DNA of 64,000 bases from PALSA-894 sp963828625 (GCA_963828625.1 CAWHEX010000010.1:248001-312000); one strand, 5' to 3'. Positions 47,740 to 57,263 are shown, counted from the first letter of the stretch. The notes: a model not told the origin generated them from the sequence alone. Made by a program: numbers and translations.

Positions 47740-48906
47740 GTGGCGACAATCTCATTGCCCACGAAGGACCGCAGCTTCCAGCCCTACACGACCGGTGAGC
47801 CGATCGTGCTCCCGAAAAAAGGCGCTGCGCCGAAATTCAACCGCGTCGCTTACGCGGCCGCGCACGTCGTCGCCGACCCGCTCGCCGACAACGATCCGTG
47901 GCTCGACGCCGCGGTCGACTGGGACAAGACGATCGCGTTCCGCGAATACCTCTGGGATCTCGGCCTCGGCGTCGCCGAAGCGATGGATACCGCGCAGCGC
48001 GGCATGGGGCTGGACTGGAACGGCGCGAAGGAGTTGATCCGCCGCGCGCTCGACGCCGCCAAGCATCGTCCCGGCGTGAAGATCGCCTGCGGCGCCGGCA
48101 CCGACCATCTCGACGCGAATGCGCGCGTCTCCGTGGACGACATCATCCGCGCCTACGAGGAGCAGATCGAAACCATCGAGGGCATGGGCGGTCAGCTCAT
48201 CGTGATGGCGAGCCGCGCGCTCGCCCGTGTCGCGCAAAGCCCGGAAGATTACGCGCGCGTTTACGGCCGCATCCTGCGGCAGGTGAAGCAGCCGGTGATC
48301 ATCCACTGGCTCGGCGAGATGTTCGATCCGGCGCTCGCCGGATACTGGGGCGCCGCCGACCACATGGCGGCGATGGAAACGTGCCTCGCGATCCTGCAGG
48401 AGCACGCCGCCAAGATCGACGGCATCAAGATTTCGCTGCTGTCGAAGGAGAAGGAAATCTCCATGCGCCGCCGCCTGCCTGACGGCGTGCGCATGTATAC
48501 GGGCGACGATTTCAACTATGCGGAACTGATCGCCGGCGACGAGGAAGGCTATTCGGACGCGCTGCTCGGCATCTTCGACGCCATCGCGCCGGCCGCATCA
48601 GCCGGGCTCGCGCGGCTTGCGAGCGGCGACCTGCAAGGGTTTCACGGGATCCTCGAGCCGACCGTTCCGCTCTCGCGCCACATCTTCAAGAGCCCGACGC
48701 GCTTCTACAAAACAGGAGTGGTATTCCTCGCTTGGCTCAACGGCCTGCAGGACCATTTCCTGATGATCGGCGGACAGGAGAGCGCGCGCTCGCTGCTGCA
48801 TCTTGCCGAACTGTTCCGTCTTGCCGACAAGGCGCGCGTCCTGCACGATCCCGACATGGCGGCAGCGCGGATGAACAAGCTGCTTAGCGTCCACGGGCTG
48901 GCGTAG
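47740..48906 (+). CDS. DUF993 protein (dihydrodipicolinate synthase-like TIM barrel)
   Basis: 388 aa from GTG 47740, with GAGGAG 9 nt upstream; TTG 47734 is possible. Motifs are GVKIACGAGTDHLDANARVSVDDIIRAYEEQIETIEGMGGQLIVMASRALARVA and PVIIHWLGEMFDPALAGYWGA. DUF993 proteins resemble class I aldolases of the DHDPS group and often accompany Gfo/Idh and sugar-isomerase genes. An aldol cleavage or dehydration step is plausible; the substrate is unknown. Confidence 0.87.
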   Translation: MATISLPTKDRSFQPYTTGEPIVLPKKGAAPKFNRVAYAAAHVVADPLADNDPWLDAAVDWDKTIAFREYLWDLGLGVAEAMDTAQRGMGLDWNGAKELIRRALDAAKHRPGVKIACGAGTDHLDANARVSVDDIIRAYEEQIETIEGMGGQLIVMASRALARVAQSPEDYARVYGRILRQVKQPVIIHWLGEMFDPALAGYWGAADHMAAMETCLAILQEHAAKIDGIKISLLSKEKEISMRRRLPDGVRMYTGDDFNYAELIAGDEEGYSDALLGIFDAIAPAASAGLARLASGDLQGFHGILEPTVPLSRHIFKSPTRFYKTGVVFLAWLNGLQDHFLMIGGQESARSLLHLAELFRLADKARVLHDPDMAAARMNKLLSVHGLA

Positions 48907-48950
48907 AACCGGCCCTCAGAATAACGAAACGAAAATCGAGGGAGGACTTC

Positions 48951-49955
48951 ATGCTTCGCACTTTGACACTCGCCGCCGCGGCCATCGTGGCCGCAACCGG
49001 CTTTGCGTCCGCGCAGAACTATCCGTGGAAGCCCGAGAAGCCGATCACGCTGATCGTGCCGTGGGCCGCCGGCGGATCGACCGATCAGGTGAGCCGCGTT
49101 GTCGCCGCCGAGATCGAGAAGGCGCTCAACCAGAAGGTCGTGGTGGTCAATCAACCGGGCGCATCGGGTTCGATCGGGACGCGCAACGTGCTGCAGGCCG
49201 CGCCTGACGGCTACACCTGGGCCTCCGGCGGCGCGAAGGACCTCGGCACCTATGCGGTCAGCGGAATGCTCGACACCAAGATCGCCGACTGGCGGCTCTA
49301 CGTGCACGTCATCAACGTATCGGTCCTGTCGGTGAACAACGACACGCCGTACAAGACCCCGCAGGATGTCGTCGCCGCCATGAAGGCGAAGCCGGGCCAG
49401 GTCTCGGTCGGCAGTGCGGGCGTCAATTCCTCCGGCCACACGGCGGTCGAAGCTTTCACCAAAGCGCTCGGTCTCACCTACAAGCACGTCGCGTATGACG
49501 GCGGAAATCCGGCCGTCATCTCGACCGTCTCGGGCGAGACCGAGATCACGACGCAACTCGCCGTCGAGCAGGCAAGCATGCTGCGCGGCAAACGGCTGCG
49601 CCCGCTCGCGGTCCTCTCCGACAAGCCGCTCGAACTCGAAGGCGTCGGCACGATCCCGCCGATCACCTCGACCATTCAGGGCTACAAGCCGGATGCGAAC
49701 TATTTCGGCATCTTCGTCCCGAAGAATGTCCCGGCGCCCGTGCTCGCCACGCTCGACGCGGTCTGGAAGGACGTCATCATGAAGTCCGAGGTGCTGAAGA
49801 AATACGCGACCGCCAACGGCGCGATCGCGGCGCCGGCCTACGGCGACGAAGCGCTGAAAGTCGCGATGCCTGCAATTCAGAGCACCGCGTGGTCACTGCA
49901 TGAAGGCGGAAAGTCGAAGATCGCGCCGGACACGGTCGGCATTCCGAAGCCGTAG
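48951..49955 (+). CDS. tctC: TctC-type solute-binding protein of a tripartite tricarboxylate transporter
   Basis: 334 aa with GAGGGAGG upstream. A signal peptide ends FASAQ. The TctC/Bug fold shows KPITLIVPWAAGGSTDQVSRVVA and VVVVNQPGASGSIGTRNVLQAAPDGYTW, whose loops bind a carboxylate through water bridges. It should capture an organic acid for TctAB and thus points to an acidic substrate for the neighbouring enzymes. Confidence 0.93.
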   Translation: MLRTLTLAAAAIVAATGFASAQNYPWKPEKPITLIVPWAAGGSTDQVSRVVAAEIEKALNQKVVVVNQPGASGSIGTRNVLQAAPDGYTWASGGAKDLGTYAVSGMLDTKIADWRLYVHVINVSVLSVNNDTPYKTPQDVVAAMKAKPGQVSVGSAGVNSSGHTAVEAFTKALGLTYKHVAYDGGNPAVISTVSGETEITTQLAVEQASMLRGKRLRPLAVLSDKPLELEGVGTIPPITSTIQGYKPDANYFGIFVPKNVPAPVLATLDAVWKDVIMKSEVLKKYATANGAIAAPAYGDEALKVAMPAIQSTAWSLHEGGKSKIAPDTVGIPKP

Positions 49956-49995
49956 AGCCTGAAAGGGAGCCGCGCTGCGGCTCCCTCCCCTCCCT

Positions 49996-50502
49996 ATGGA
50001 CGAAGAAAAGCCCTCACCCTTTGCCGACCTGCTGACGGGCGCCGCGTGGTTCGCGCTCGCGGCAGCGATCGTCGCCGGCTCATGGGTCATGGACCGGCTG
50101 CCGCATCTCGGCGCCACGCTCTACACGTTGCCGGGACTAGTGCCGGGATTGCTCGGCGCGGCGATCGGACTGATGTCGCTGCTCCTGATTGCGCGTGCGT
50201 TGCGTGCGGGCGCACTCGCCGGCGCACACATGCCGCGGGTCGACATCACGGAGCATTGGCGGCTGATCGCCATGCTCGTACTCGGGCTCACCTTCGCCAT
50301 CGGTCTTGTCGGGCACGGCCTGCCCTTCTGGCTTGCCGCCACGATTTTCATCGCGGTCTTCGTCAACGTGTTTCAGTATCCCGACCGGCGCCGCGACGGC
50401 ACGCTTGGCCGCGGCGTCGCGTTCGCTGTCGCCTTCGGCGCGATTGCGGGCCTCGTCATCCATTACGGCTTCCAGGACATATTCCTGGTCCGCGTACCGT
50501 GA
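49996..50502 (+). CDS. tctB: TctB small membrane subunit
   Basis: 168 aa with four hydrophobic segments: LTGAAWFALAAAIVAGSWVM, LPGLVPGLLGAAIGLMSLLLIA, LIAMLVLGLTFAIGLV and a final helix pair. This is the poorly conserved small subunit of TTT systems, between tctC and tctA as usual. Confidence 0.88.
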   Translation: MDEEKPSPFADLLTGAAWFALAAAIVAGSWVMDRLPHLGATLYTLPGLVPGLLGAAIGLMSLLLIARALRAGALAGAHMPRVDITEHWRLIAMLVLGLTFAIGLVGHGLPFWLAATIFIAVFVNVFQYPDRRRDGTLGRGVAFAVAFGAIAGLVIHYGFQDIFLVRVP

Positions 50503-50511
50503 GCGTGCCGC

Positions 50512-52050
50512 ATGCTTGACGGCATCATCGGGTTCGGCACGTCGCTTCTCGGCTTCATGACACCGACGGCAGTCGGTTACGCGCTCATCTCGTGCCTCGT
50601 CGGTTTCATCATCGGCGCGCTGCCCGGCCTTACCGCCACGATGGGCGTCGCGCTGATGACGACGCTCACCATCAAGCTGCCGTCGAACGACGCGCTGCTC
50701 ATCCTCGTTTGCACCTATGTCGGCGCGATCTACGGCGGCAGCAGGTCGGCAATCCTGCTCAATATTCCCGGCACACCCGCCTCGGCTGCCTCGTGCCTCG
50801 ACGGCCACGCGCTCGCCAAGCAAGGACTCGCCGGCCGCGCGATGGGCATCGCGACTTCCGGCTCGATCCTCGGAACGTGGATCGGCATGGTGGCGCTTGC
50901 ATTCTTCACGCCGGTGCTCGGCGAGATGGCTTTGAAATTCGGCGCCTACGAGTTCTTCTGGCTCGCGGTATTCGGTGTCGTGATCTCGGGAAATCTCACC
51001 GGCAACGATCCGCTCAAGGGCTGGATGGCGGGCTTCCTCGGCCTGTTCGTCGCCGGCATCGGACAGGAGGCAATCTTCGCGTTCGACCGCTTCACCTTCG
51101 GCGTGCCGGACCTCTCGGGCGGCATTTCGCTCGTCCCCGCGCTGGTCGGCGCATTCGGGCTGGCCGAGGTCATCAGCGTCACGAAGGACAAGCCGCGCGA
51201 TGTCATCGTCAACGCCTACGACACCGTGATCCCGAAAGTGCGCGACGTGACCAAGTACTGGCGCACCATCATCCGGTCCGGACTGATCGGCACCGGCATC
51301 GGCATCGTGCCGGGTGTCGGCGAGGACGTTGCGGCCTGGAGCTCCTATGCGGCGGCGCGCCGCGCCAGCAAGGAGAAGGAGCTGTTCGGCAAGGGCTCGA
51401 TCGAAGGGCTGATGGCGGCCGAGACCGGCGACAATGCCTGCGTGCCCGGCGCCGTTATCCCGGTGCTGACACTCTCGGTCCCCGGCTCCGCGCCCGCGGC
51501 CGTGCTGATGGCCGCGATGCTGATCCACGGCATCCAGCCGGGCCCGCTGATCATGGTGGAGAACCCGAAGTTCGTTTACGACGTGGTCGCGATGATGTTC
51601 ATCGCGAGCATCGGCATCCTGATCTACGGGCTGACGCTGACCAAGCCGCTGGTGCAGGTGCTGCGTGCGCCGCCGACGCTGATCATGCCGGTGATCTTCG
51701 TGCTCTGCGTGATCGGCTCCTTCGCGATCGCGCAGCGCATGTTCGATGTGTACGTCATGCTGTTCTTCGGCATCGTGGGGTTCATCCTGCGGCAGCTTAA
51801 TTTCCCGATGGCGCCCCTTGTGCTCGGAATCGTCCTCGGCGACCTGATGGAGAAGAACCTGCGGCGCGGGCTCGTCCTCTCCGACGGCGATCTCACGCCG
51901 TTCCTCACCCGGCCGATCAGCTTCGTGATGTTCTGTCTGGTCGCCGCGACAATCCTGATGAACATTCCGGCGTTTCAGCGCCTGGTCGCGCAGACATGGA
52001 CCGCCGCGGCCGGACTGATGCGACGCGGCAGCTCGACGGCAGGCCGCTAG
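50512..52050 (+). CDS. tctA: TctA large membrane subunit
   Basis: 512 aa, about twelve helices. Family blocks are GFIIGALPGLTATMGVALMTTLTIKLPS, YVGAIYGGSRSAILLNIPGTPASAASCLDGHALAKQG and its repeat GIVPGVGEDVAAWSSYA. It forms the cation-coupled translocation unit for the acid captured by TctC. The next gene starts 3 bp after its stop. Confidence 0.95.
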   Translation: MLDGIIGFGTSLLGFMTPTAVGYALISCLVGFIIGALPGLTATMGVALMTTLTIKLPSNDALLILVCTYVGAIYGGSRSAILLNIPGTPASAASCLDGHALAKQGLAGRAMGIATSGSILGTWIGMVALAFFTPVLGEMALKFGAYEFFWLAVFGVVISGNLTGNDPLKGWMAGFLGLFVAGIGQEAIFAFDRFTFGVPDLSGGISLVPALVGAFGLAEVISVTKDKPRDVIVNAYDTVIPKVRDVTKYWRTIIRSGLIGTGIGIVPGVGEDVAAWSSYAAARRASKEKELFGKGSIEGLMAAETGDNACVPGAVIPVLTLSVPGSAPAAVLMAAMLIHGIQPGPLIMVENPKFVYDVVAMMFIASIGILIYGLTLTKPLVQVLRAPPTLIMPVIFVLCVIGSFAIAQRMFDVYVMLFFGIVGFILRQLNFPMAPLVLGIVLGDLMEKNLRRGLVLSDGDLTPFLTRPISFVMFCLVAATILMNIPAFQRLVAQTWTAAAGLMRRGSSTAGR

Positions 52051-52053
52051 GCC

Positions 52054-52882
52054 ATGCGTATCTCGCTCTGCAACGAGGTGATCGCCGAATTGCCGTTCGA
52101 GCGACAGTGCGAAGTGGCGGCTGCGCTCGGCTACGACGGGCTTGAGCCCGCGCCTTTCACCTGGAGCGATGACCCGACGCGACTTTCATCGACGCAGATC
52201 GCGGGCTTGCGCCGCACCGCGAGCGATGCCGGCATCGCGATCACCGGCCTGCACTACTTGATGAAAGCGCCGGCGGGACTGTCGATCACGTCATCGGACG
52301 CGGCGGTACGCACGCGCACCATCGAGGTCATGCGCCGGTATTGCGGGCTCTGCGCCGAGCTTGGCGGCAGCATTCTCGTTCATGGCTCGCCCGACCAGCG
52401 CGTGCTCGATCCGGGGCGCGAAGGAGAAGGCCGCAAGAACGGCGCGGATTGCTTCGCAGCGGTCGCGGACGCGGCACGCGACGCGGGCGTGACCTATTGC
52501 ATCGAGCCGCTCGCACGCAATCAGACGGCATTCATCAACACGGTCGCCGAAGCCGCCGCGATCGTGCAGGCCGTCAACAGTCCCGGCCTGCGCACGATGA
52601 TCGACTGCTCGGCGGCCGGACAGGCCGAGGCGGAGCCGGTGCATGACCTCGTCCGGCGCTGGTTACCGACCGGCATGATCGGGCACATTCATTTCAACGA
52701 CCCGAACCGGCGCGGCCCCGGCGAAGGCGACCTCGCATTCACACCGATCCTCGCGGCGCTGCGGGAATGCGAATATCGCGGGCGATGCCTCGATCGAGCC
52801 GTTCGTCTACCAGCCGGACGGTCCGACATGTGCGGCACGCGGCATCGGTTACATCCGCGGCATCATGCAGGCGCTGCCGTGA
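52054..52882 (+). CDS. sugar-phosphate isomerase/epimerase-like TIM barrel, one frame break
   Basis: ISLCNEVIAELPFERQCEVAAALGYDGLEPAPF opens an AP-endonuclease-2/xylose-isomerase-like barrel; later CIEPLARNQ and GHIHFNDPNRRGPGEGDLAF hold metal ligands. Near 52781 one extra G shifts the frame. Removing it gives GDASIEPFVYQPDGP and a TGA at 52880-52882 (275 aa). As written the gene reads on into the next enzyme, a false fusion. Confidence 0.87.
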
Positions 52883-54333
52883 GTGCGCCGAAGCTGAAAC
52901 TGATCGCGGCGGATTTCTTTGAGCGGCCGGTCAAGCTGCGCCTGCCGTTCCGGTTCGGCATGGTCACCCTTACGGAAGCCCCGCAGGTGTTCGTGCGCGT
53001 GCGGATCAAACTCGCCGATGGACGCGAGGGCGAAGGCGTATCGGCCGAGATGCTGGCGCCGAAATGGTTCGACAAGTCGCCTGAGCTGACGAACGAACAG
53101 AATTTCGATCAGTTGCGGATGTCGCTCCGCATGGCCCGCGATGCGCTACTCGCGGCCGGAACCGGCACGCCGTTCGGATTATCGGCTGCGGTTGACACGC
53201 CGCACCATGCCGCGTGCGCGCGAGCCGGCCTCAACGGACTGGTCGCCTCGTTCGGGCTCGCACTGATCGACCGCGCGATCATCGATGCGCTGGGGCGGAT
53301 CGAGGGCGCATCGGTGTTTGCGCTGGTGAAGGCCAATCGACTGGGCGTCAACGCCGCGACGGCGATCGATCTCGCCGGTTTCGATTTCGGCAAGTTCCTC
53401 GGGAGCCTCGCACCCGTCACATCGATCCAGGCGCGCCATACCGTCGGGCTTGTGGATGCGCTCACGCGCGCCGAGACGAAAGGCAGGCGGATCGACGACG
53501 GATTGCCAGAGAGCCTCGAAGAGGTCATTGCCACATACGGGCACCGCTATTTCAAACTGAAGGTTGCGGGAAATGTCGATGCCGATATCGAGCGGCTCTG
53601 CGGCATCGCGGCTCTCCTCGACCGGATCGACGCGCCTTACCAAGCCACGCTGGACGGCAATGAGCAGTATCATGACATCGATGAGGTCATCGCGTTGTGG
53701 CGCCGCATCGGCGAAGAGCCCCGTTTGGCGCGCATGAAATCATCGATCATCTTCATCGAACAGCCGATCGGGCGCGACCGTGCGCTGGCCGCCTCCGTGA
53801 AATCGCTTTCCGACGAAATCCCGATCGAGATCGACGAGTCGGATGCAGACGTCGCGGTGTTTCCACAAGCGCGCACGCTTGGCTATCGCGGCATCTCGTC
53901 GAAATCGTGCAAGGGATTCTACCGTGCGCTGATCAACCGCGCGCGGATCGAGAAGTGGAATGCCGAGGAGCCGGGCCGCTACTTCATGTCGGCCGAGGAT
54001 CTGACCACGCAGGCCGGCGTCGCGGTGCAGCAGGACCTTGCGTTGGCGTCGCTCATCGGCGCCACACACATCGAACGCAACGGTCACCACTATGGTGGCG
54101 GCATGACTGGCGCGCCGCGCGCGGAGGAAAACGCGTTCCTCAACGCCCATGGCGATATCTATCATCGCGCCCCGAACGGCCGCGTACGCGTGACCATTCG
54201 CGATGGTGCGATTGCGATCGGCTCGCTCGATACACCGGGACTCGGTGTCGGCCCGCTTCCCGATTTTTCCGCGATGACCAACGAACCATACAAACCCGCT
54301 TCCGACATGGTCGTAACAGCGCGCCGGGTGTGA
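52879..54333 (+). CDS. enolase-superfamily (mandelate racemase/muconate-lactonizing-like) acid-sugar dehydratase candidate
   Basis: 484 aa from GTG 52879, overlapping the isomerase stop by 4 bp (GTGA). The barrel shows YFKLKVAGNVDADI (KxK), LDGNEQYHD (first metal Asp), IIFIEQPIGRD (Glu) and IPIEIDESDADV (third ligand). A further Lys is in SSKSCKGFYRAL. Most relatives abstract a proton next to a carboxylate and eliminate water. With TTT import, a sugar-acid dehydratase is the best guess. Confidence 0.82.
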   Translation: MSAPKLKLIAADFFERPVKLRLPFRFGMVTLTEAPQVFVRVRIKLADGREGEGVSAEMLAPKWFDKSPELTNEQNFDQLRMSLRMARDALLAAGTGTPFGLSAAVDTPHHAACARAGLNGLVASFGLALIDRAIIDALGRIEGASVFALVKANRLGVNAATAIDLAGFDFGKFLGSLAPVTSIQARHTVGLVDALTRAETKGRRIDDGLPESLEEVIATYGHRYFKLKVAGNVDADIERLCGIAALLDRIDAPYQATLDGNEQYHDIDEVIALWRRIGEEPRLARMKSSIIFIEQPIGRDRALAASVKSLSDEIPIEIDESDADVAVFPQARTLGYRGISSKSCKGFYRALINRARIEKWNAEEPGRYFMSAEDLTTQAGVAVQQDLALASLIGATHIERNGHHYGGGMTGAPRAEENAFLNAHGDIYHRAPNGRVRVTIRDGAIAIGSLDTPGLGVGPLPDFSAMTNEPYKPASDMVVTARRV

Positions 54334-54335
54334 AC

Positions 54336-55154
54336 ATGAAAACGGAAGGCCTGTCGATCAATCTCGCGACCGTGCGCAAGCAATACGGCTTCAAGGACGG
54401 CGTCGAGGCGTTCGTGAAGCATGGCGTGCGCGGCATCTCGCCCTGGCGTGAGCATGTGCAGGCGATCGGCGCAGAGGAAGCCGGCCGCATCCTGCGCGAC
54501 AACGGAATGACGGTGACCGGCTATTGCCGCGGCGGACTTTTCGGGGCGGCCGAAGCATCGGGCCAGCAGGCGATCATCGACGACAACCTGCGCATGATTG
54601 ATGAGGCCGCCACGATCGGTGCCGACTGCATTGTGATGATCGGCGGCGGAATGGCACCAGGCTCGCGCGACATCAAGGCAGCGCGCGGACGTTTCGCGGA
54701 CGGCATGGCGAAAATCCTGCCGCATGCGCGCGCCTCGAAAGTGCCGCTCGCGGTCGAGCCCCTGCATCCGATGACTGCGGCCGACCGCGGCTGCATTTCG
54801 CTGCTTTCGGAAGCGCTCGACCTTTGCGACGCGCTCGGCGACGGCGTAGGTGTAGCGGTCGATGCCTATCATCTGTGGTGGGACCCGAACCTCTCGCGTG
54901 ACATCGCGCGCGCCGGCCCGCGCATCCTTGCGCATCACATCTGCGACTGGCTGGTGCCGACGAAGGATCTCGTGTTCGACCGCGGCATGATGGGTGACGG
55001 CGTGATCGACCTGCCGGCGATCCGCCGCATGGTCGAGGCGGCGGGTTTTCATGGCTATCAGGAAGTCGAGATTTTCTCGACGGAGAACTGGTGGAAACGG
55101 CCGGGCGACGAAGTGATCCGCACCTGCATCGAGCGCTACAACACCGTCTGCTGA
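54336..55154 (+). CDS. second sugar-phosphate isomerase/epimerase-like TIM barrel
   Basis: 272 aa. LSINLATVRKQYGFKDGVEAFVKHGVRGISPW and VPLAVEPLHPMTAADRGCISLL, then VAVDAYHLWWDPNL and GYQEVEIFSTENWW, carry the acidic and His metal ligands of the xylose-isomerase-like fold. It starts 2 bp after the dehydratase stop and ends the operon, 13 bp before the repeat at 55168. Confidence 0.88.
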   Translation: MKTEGLSINLATVRKQYGFKDGVEAFVKHGVRGISPWREHVQAIGAEEAGRILRDNGMTVTGYCRGGLFGAAEASGQQAIIDDNLRMIDEAATIGADCIVMIGGGMAPGSRDIKAARGRFADGMAKILPHARASKVPLAVEPLHPMTAADRGCISLLSEALDLCDALGDGVGVAVDAYHLWWDPNLSRDIARAGPRILAHHICDWLVPTKDLVFDRGMMGDGVIDLPAIRRMVEAAGFHGYQEVEIFSTENWWKRPGDEVIRTCIERYNTVC

Positions 55155-55167
55155 ATTCTTTCATTGC

Positions 55168-55212
55168 GCATGATCTTGTCCGAAAGCCGGTTTCCGGTTT
55201 TCGGGATCATGC
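55168..55212. repeat. rhizobial-type intergenic palindrome between convergent genes
   Basis: Perfect end arms GCATGATC / GATCATGC, with inner arms around CCGAAAGCCGG and CCGGTTTTCGG. This closely resembles a very common Hyphomicrobiales intergenic repeat. It lies exactly between two convergent stops (55154 and 55213), so it can act as a two-way terminator. Confidence 0.8.
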
Positions 55213-55680
55213 CTATTCAGCCGCCTCGCTCGCGGCTTCATCTTCGTCTTCGCCCTCTTCCTCACTGCTGCCGGCCATTTGGCTGATCAGCCAGCCGGCC
55301 AGCAATGCGCCGACGCCGGCGACGGCGATGCCGCGGTTCTTTCCCAGCATGCGTGCCGCCTGCAGTCCGAGGGTGAGCGTGGCGGGGCTGACCCATTGGG
55401 TGTTGCGCGCCTTGGCGGCGGCGAGCATCACGCGCTTTTCCTCACGCTTGCGCGCCGCCGCAAGCACGACCAGCGGAATGATTGCGAGAACGACGAAACC
55501 GCCCGCCACGATCAGGCAGGCCACGATGGGGCCGAACAGTCCGGCGAGCCACGAATACAGCGCCGCAATGCCGAAGCCGAGCGCCACCGCGCCCGCGATC
55601 CCGGCGACCGCGTAGCAGGCGGCGCTGGTGACGGCGAGATTTACCTTGGCCCGCAGCGGGGCCAAGAGGTTGGCGAACAT
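55213..55680 (-). CDS. DUF1469/phage-holin-like membrane protein
   Basis: 155 aa. Two paired helices (YAVAGIAGAVALGFGIAALYSW; IVACLIVAGGFVVLAIIPLVVL) are followed by a third weaker one, then a very acidic tail (SSEEEGEDEDEAASEAAE). It is paired with a DUF883-like gene 19 bp upstream, a common envelope-stress pair. Function unproven. Confidence 0.8.
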   Translation of the reverse strand: MFANLLAPLRAKVNLAVTSAACYAVAGIAGAVALGFGIAALYSWLAGLFGPIVACLIVAGGFVVLAIIPLVVLAAARKREEKRVMLAAAKARNTQWVSPATLTLGLQAARMLGKNRGIAVAGVGALLAGWLISQMAGSSEEEGEDEDEAASEAAE

Positions 55681-55699
55681 TCAATGCCCCCTGCGCCGT

Positions 55700-56065
55700 T
55701 CAGCGCCGCCAGGCCGCGCCGAACAGAAACCCGATGCCAGCGACCATCGCGAGCGTCGCGTAGGGCCGGCGTTTGAGGGAATCGTCGACAGCATCGCCGA
55801 AGGTGTCGGCGACTTCGCGGAACGCATCGACCGCCTCGCGCCCGGTGTCTTTCGCGTCAGACAGCATCGAGTCTGCCGTCGCCTGCGCACGCCGGGCCTG
55901 CCGTTTTACTTGAGCCATTGTGTTGTCCTTTGTCTGGCTGACGAGACCAGCCATCTGTTGTGTCAGCTCGGAAATGTCGTCGCGGATCGTCTCGAGCTGC
56001 TTCTCGATGTCACCGGGGGTGATGTCGTGTGTCGCGCCCGACTTGGCGGCGGATGCCGTTGCCAT
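55700..56065 (-). CDS. DUF883/ElaB-like membrane-anchored protein
   Basis: 121 aa from ATG 56065, with AGGAG upstream. A long amphipathic helix (IEKQLETIRDDISELTQQMAGLV to ADTFGDAVDDSLKRRP) precedes a C-terminal membrane helix (YATLAMVAGIGFLFGAAW) and a WRR end, as in ElaB/YqjD ribosome-associated membrane proteins. Confidence 0.85.
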   Translation of the reverse strand: MATASAAKSGATHDITPGDIEKQLETIRDDISELTQQMAGLVSQTKDNTMAQVKRQARRAQATADSMLSDAKDTGREAVDAFREVADTFGDAVDDSLKRRPYATLAMVAGIGFLFGAAWRR

Positions 56066-56150
56066 AAGACCGCTCCTGGAGTGTCCGGTCGCAAACGCGC
56101 GGGAAGGAAAAAAAGTTCCACCCGGGCATTTCACTGAAAATCGTCGGTCC

Positions 56151-57263
56151 TTAGCCGGGCAGCGTTCCCTCCTCGCGCGGCAGGAGGTGCCCGAGGACAA
56201 CAAACGACACGATCAGCAGCGGCATCGCCAGAAATGAGCCGATCGGGCCCCACAGCCAAGTCCAGAACGCCAGCGCCAGAAAGACCAGGAACGGGCTCAT
56301 GGTGAGCCGGCGTCCGACGATGCTGGGTGTAAGGAAATGCCCTTCCACCGTCGCGATCGCGACGAACAGCGCGGGCGCCAGCGATGCCTGATAGAGCGAG
56401 GGCATCGCCACAAGCCCCACCGCGAACAGCACCAGCGCCACGATCGCGGGGCCGATATAGGGAATGTAGTTCAGCACCATCGTGAGCAGACCGAAGGTCA
56501 GCGGATTGGGAAAGCCGACCAGGTAGAGCATCACGGTGGTGACCGCGCCGAGCGCCAGGTTGATCAGCGTGACAACGCCGACGTAGCTGACCAGATTGTG
56601 CTCGATATCATTCCAGATGCGCAGCATGCGCAACCGCGCATCGCGCGTCACGAACGCGACCACGAGCTTCTGCCGCAGCGTGATGCTGGTCGCGAGAAAG
56701 AAGATCAGCGTGCCGAAGAATAGCACGAACTGGCCGACCGCGGGCGTGATCACCAGCAGCGCGGCACCAACCATCTCGGCGGCGTTCGTTTCCACCGCGA
56801 CCGTCGATGCGCCCGCCGCCGGCATGAGCATCTGACGGATGTCGTGCAGGGCGGACAGCGGGTACTCGAATACGCGCATCTTTTCGCGCACCACCGTGGC
56901 GATCTCGGGCGCGCGGCCAATCCATTCGGTCAGAGGCGCGGCGAATAGCGTGAGGACGAGCCCGATTAGGCCGGTGACGAGCGTCACGACGAGGAGCGCC
57001 GAAACCACCGGCGGCACGCGCAGGCGTGCGCCCCGTTTCACGATCGGCGCCAGCGTCACGCCGACGATCAGCCCCGCCACCACCGGAAGCAGGATCGAGC
57101 GGCCGAAATGCAGCGCCGCAATCAAAGCGAGGCCGCCCATCACGAGCGTGGAAATGAGCGCGGCAAGCCGCCAGACCGCCGGAATGCCGGGCAGCGGCTG
57201 CGCGTCGGTCAACTTAAGGCCGAAGGTGCGCTCGGATTTGTCGAGCCGCGTATGCTGATTCAT
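56151..57263 (-). CDS. AI-2E family transporter
   Basis: 370 aa. About seven helices with PVVAGLIVGVTLAPIVKRG near the start and GFPNPLTFGLLTMVLNYIPYIGPAIVAL plus GHFLTPSIVGRRLTMSPFLVFLALAFWTWLWG near the end, the typical family blocks. Members move small molecules or ions (AI-2, Na+/H+); substrate unknown here. Confidence 0.92.
   Translation of the reverse strand: MNQHTRLDKSERTFGLKLTDAQPLPGIPAVWRLAALISTLVMGGLALIAALHFGRSILLPVVAGLIVGVTLAPIVKRGARLRVPPVVSALLVVTLVTGLIGLVLTLFAAPLTEWIGRAPEIATVVREKMRVFEYPLSALHDIRQMLMPAAGASTVAVETNAAEMVGAALLVITPAVGQFVLFFGTLIFFLATSITLRQKLVVAFVTRDARLRMLRIWNDIEHNLVSYVGVVTLINLALGAVTTVMLYLVGFPNPLTFGLLTMVLNYIPYIGPAIVALVLFAVGLVAMPSLYQASLAPALFVAIATVEGHFLTPSIVGRRLTMSPFLVFLALAFWTWLWGPIGSFLAMPLLIVSFVVLGHLLPREEGTLPG

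Noticed and set aside
52054..54333. A bifunctional isomerase-dehydratase fusion
   Set aside because: A single extra base explains it and a GTGA overlap separates two normal genes.
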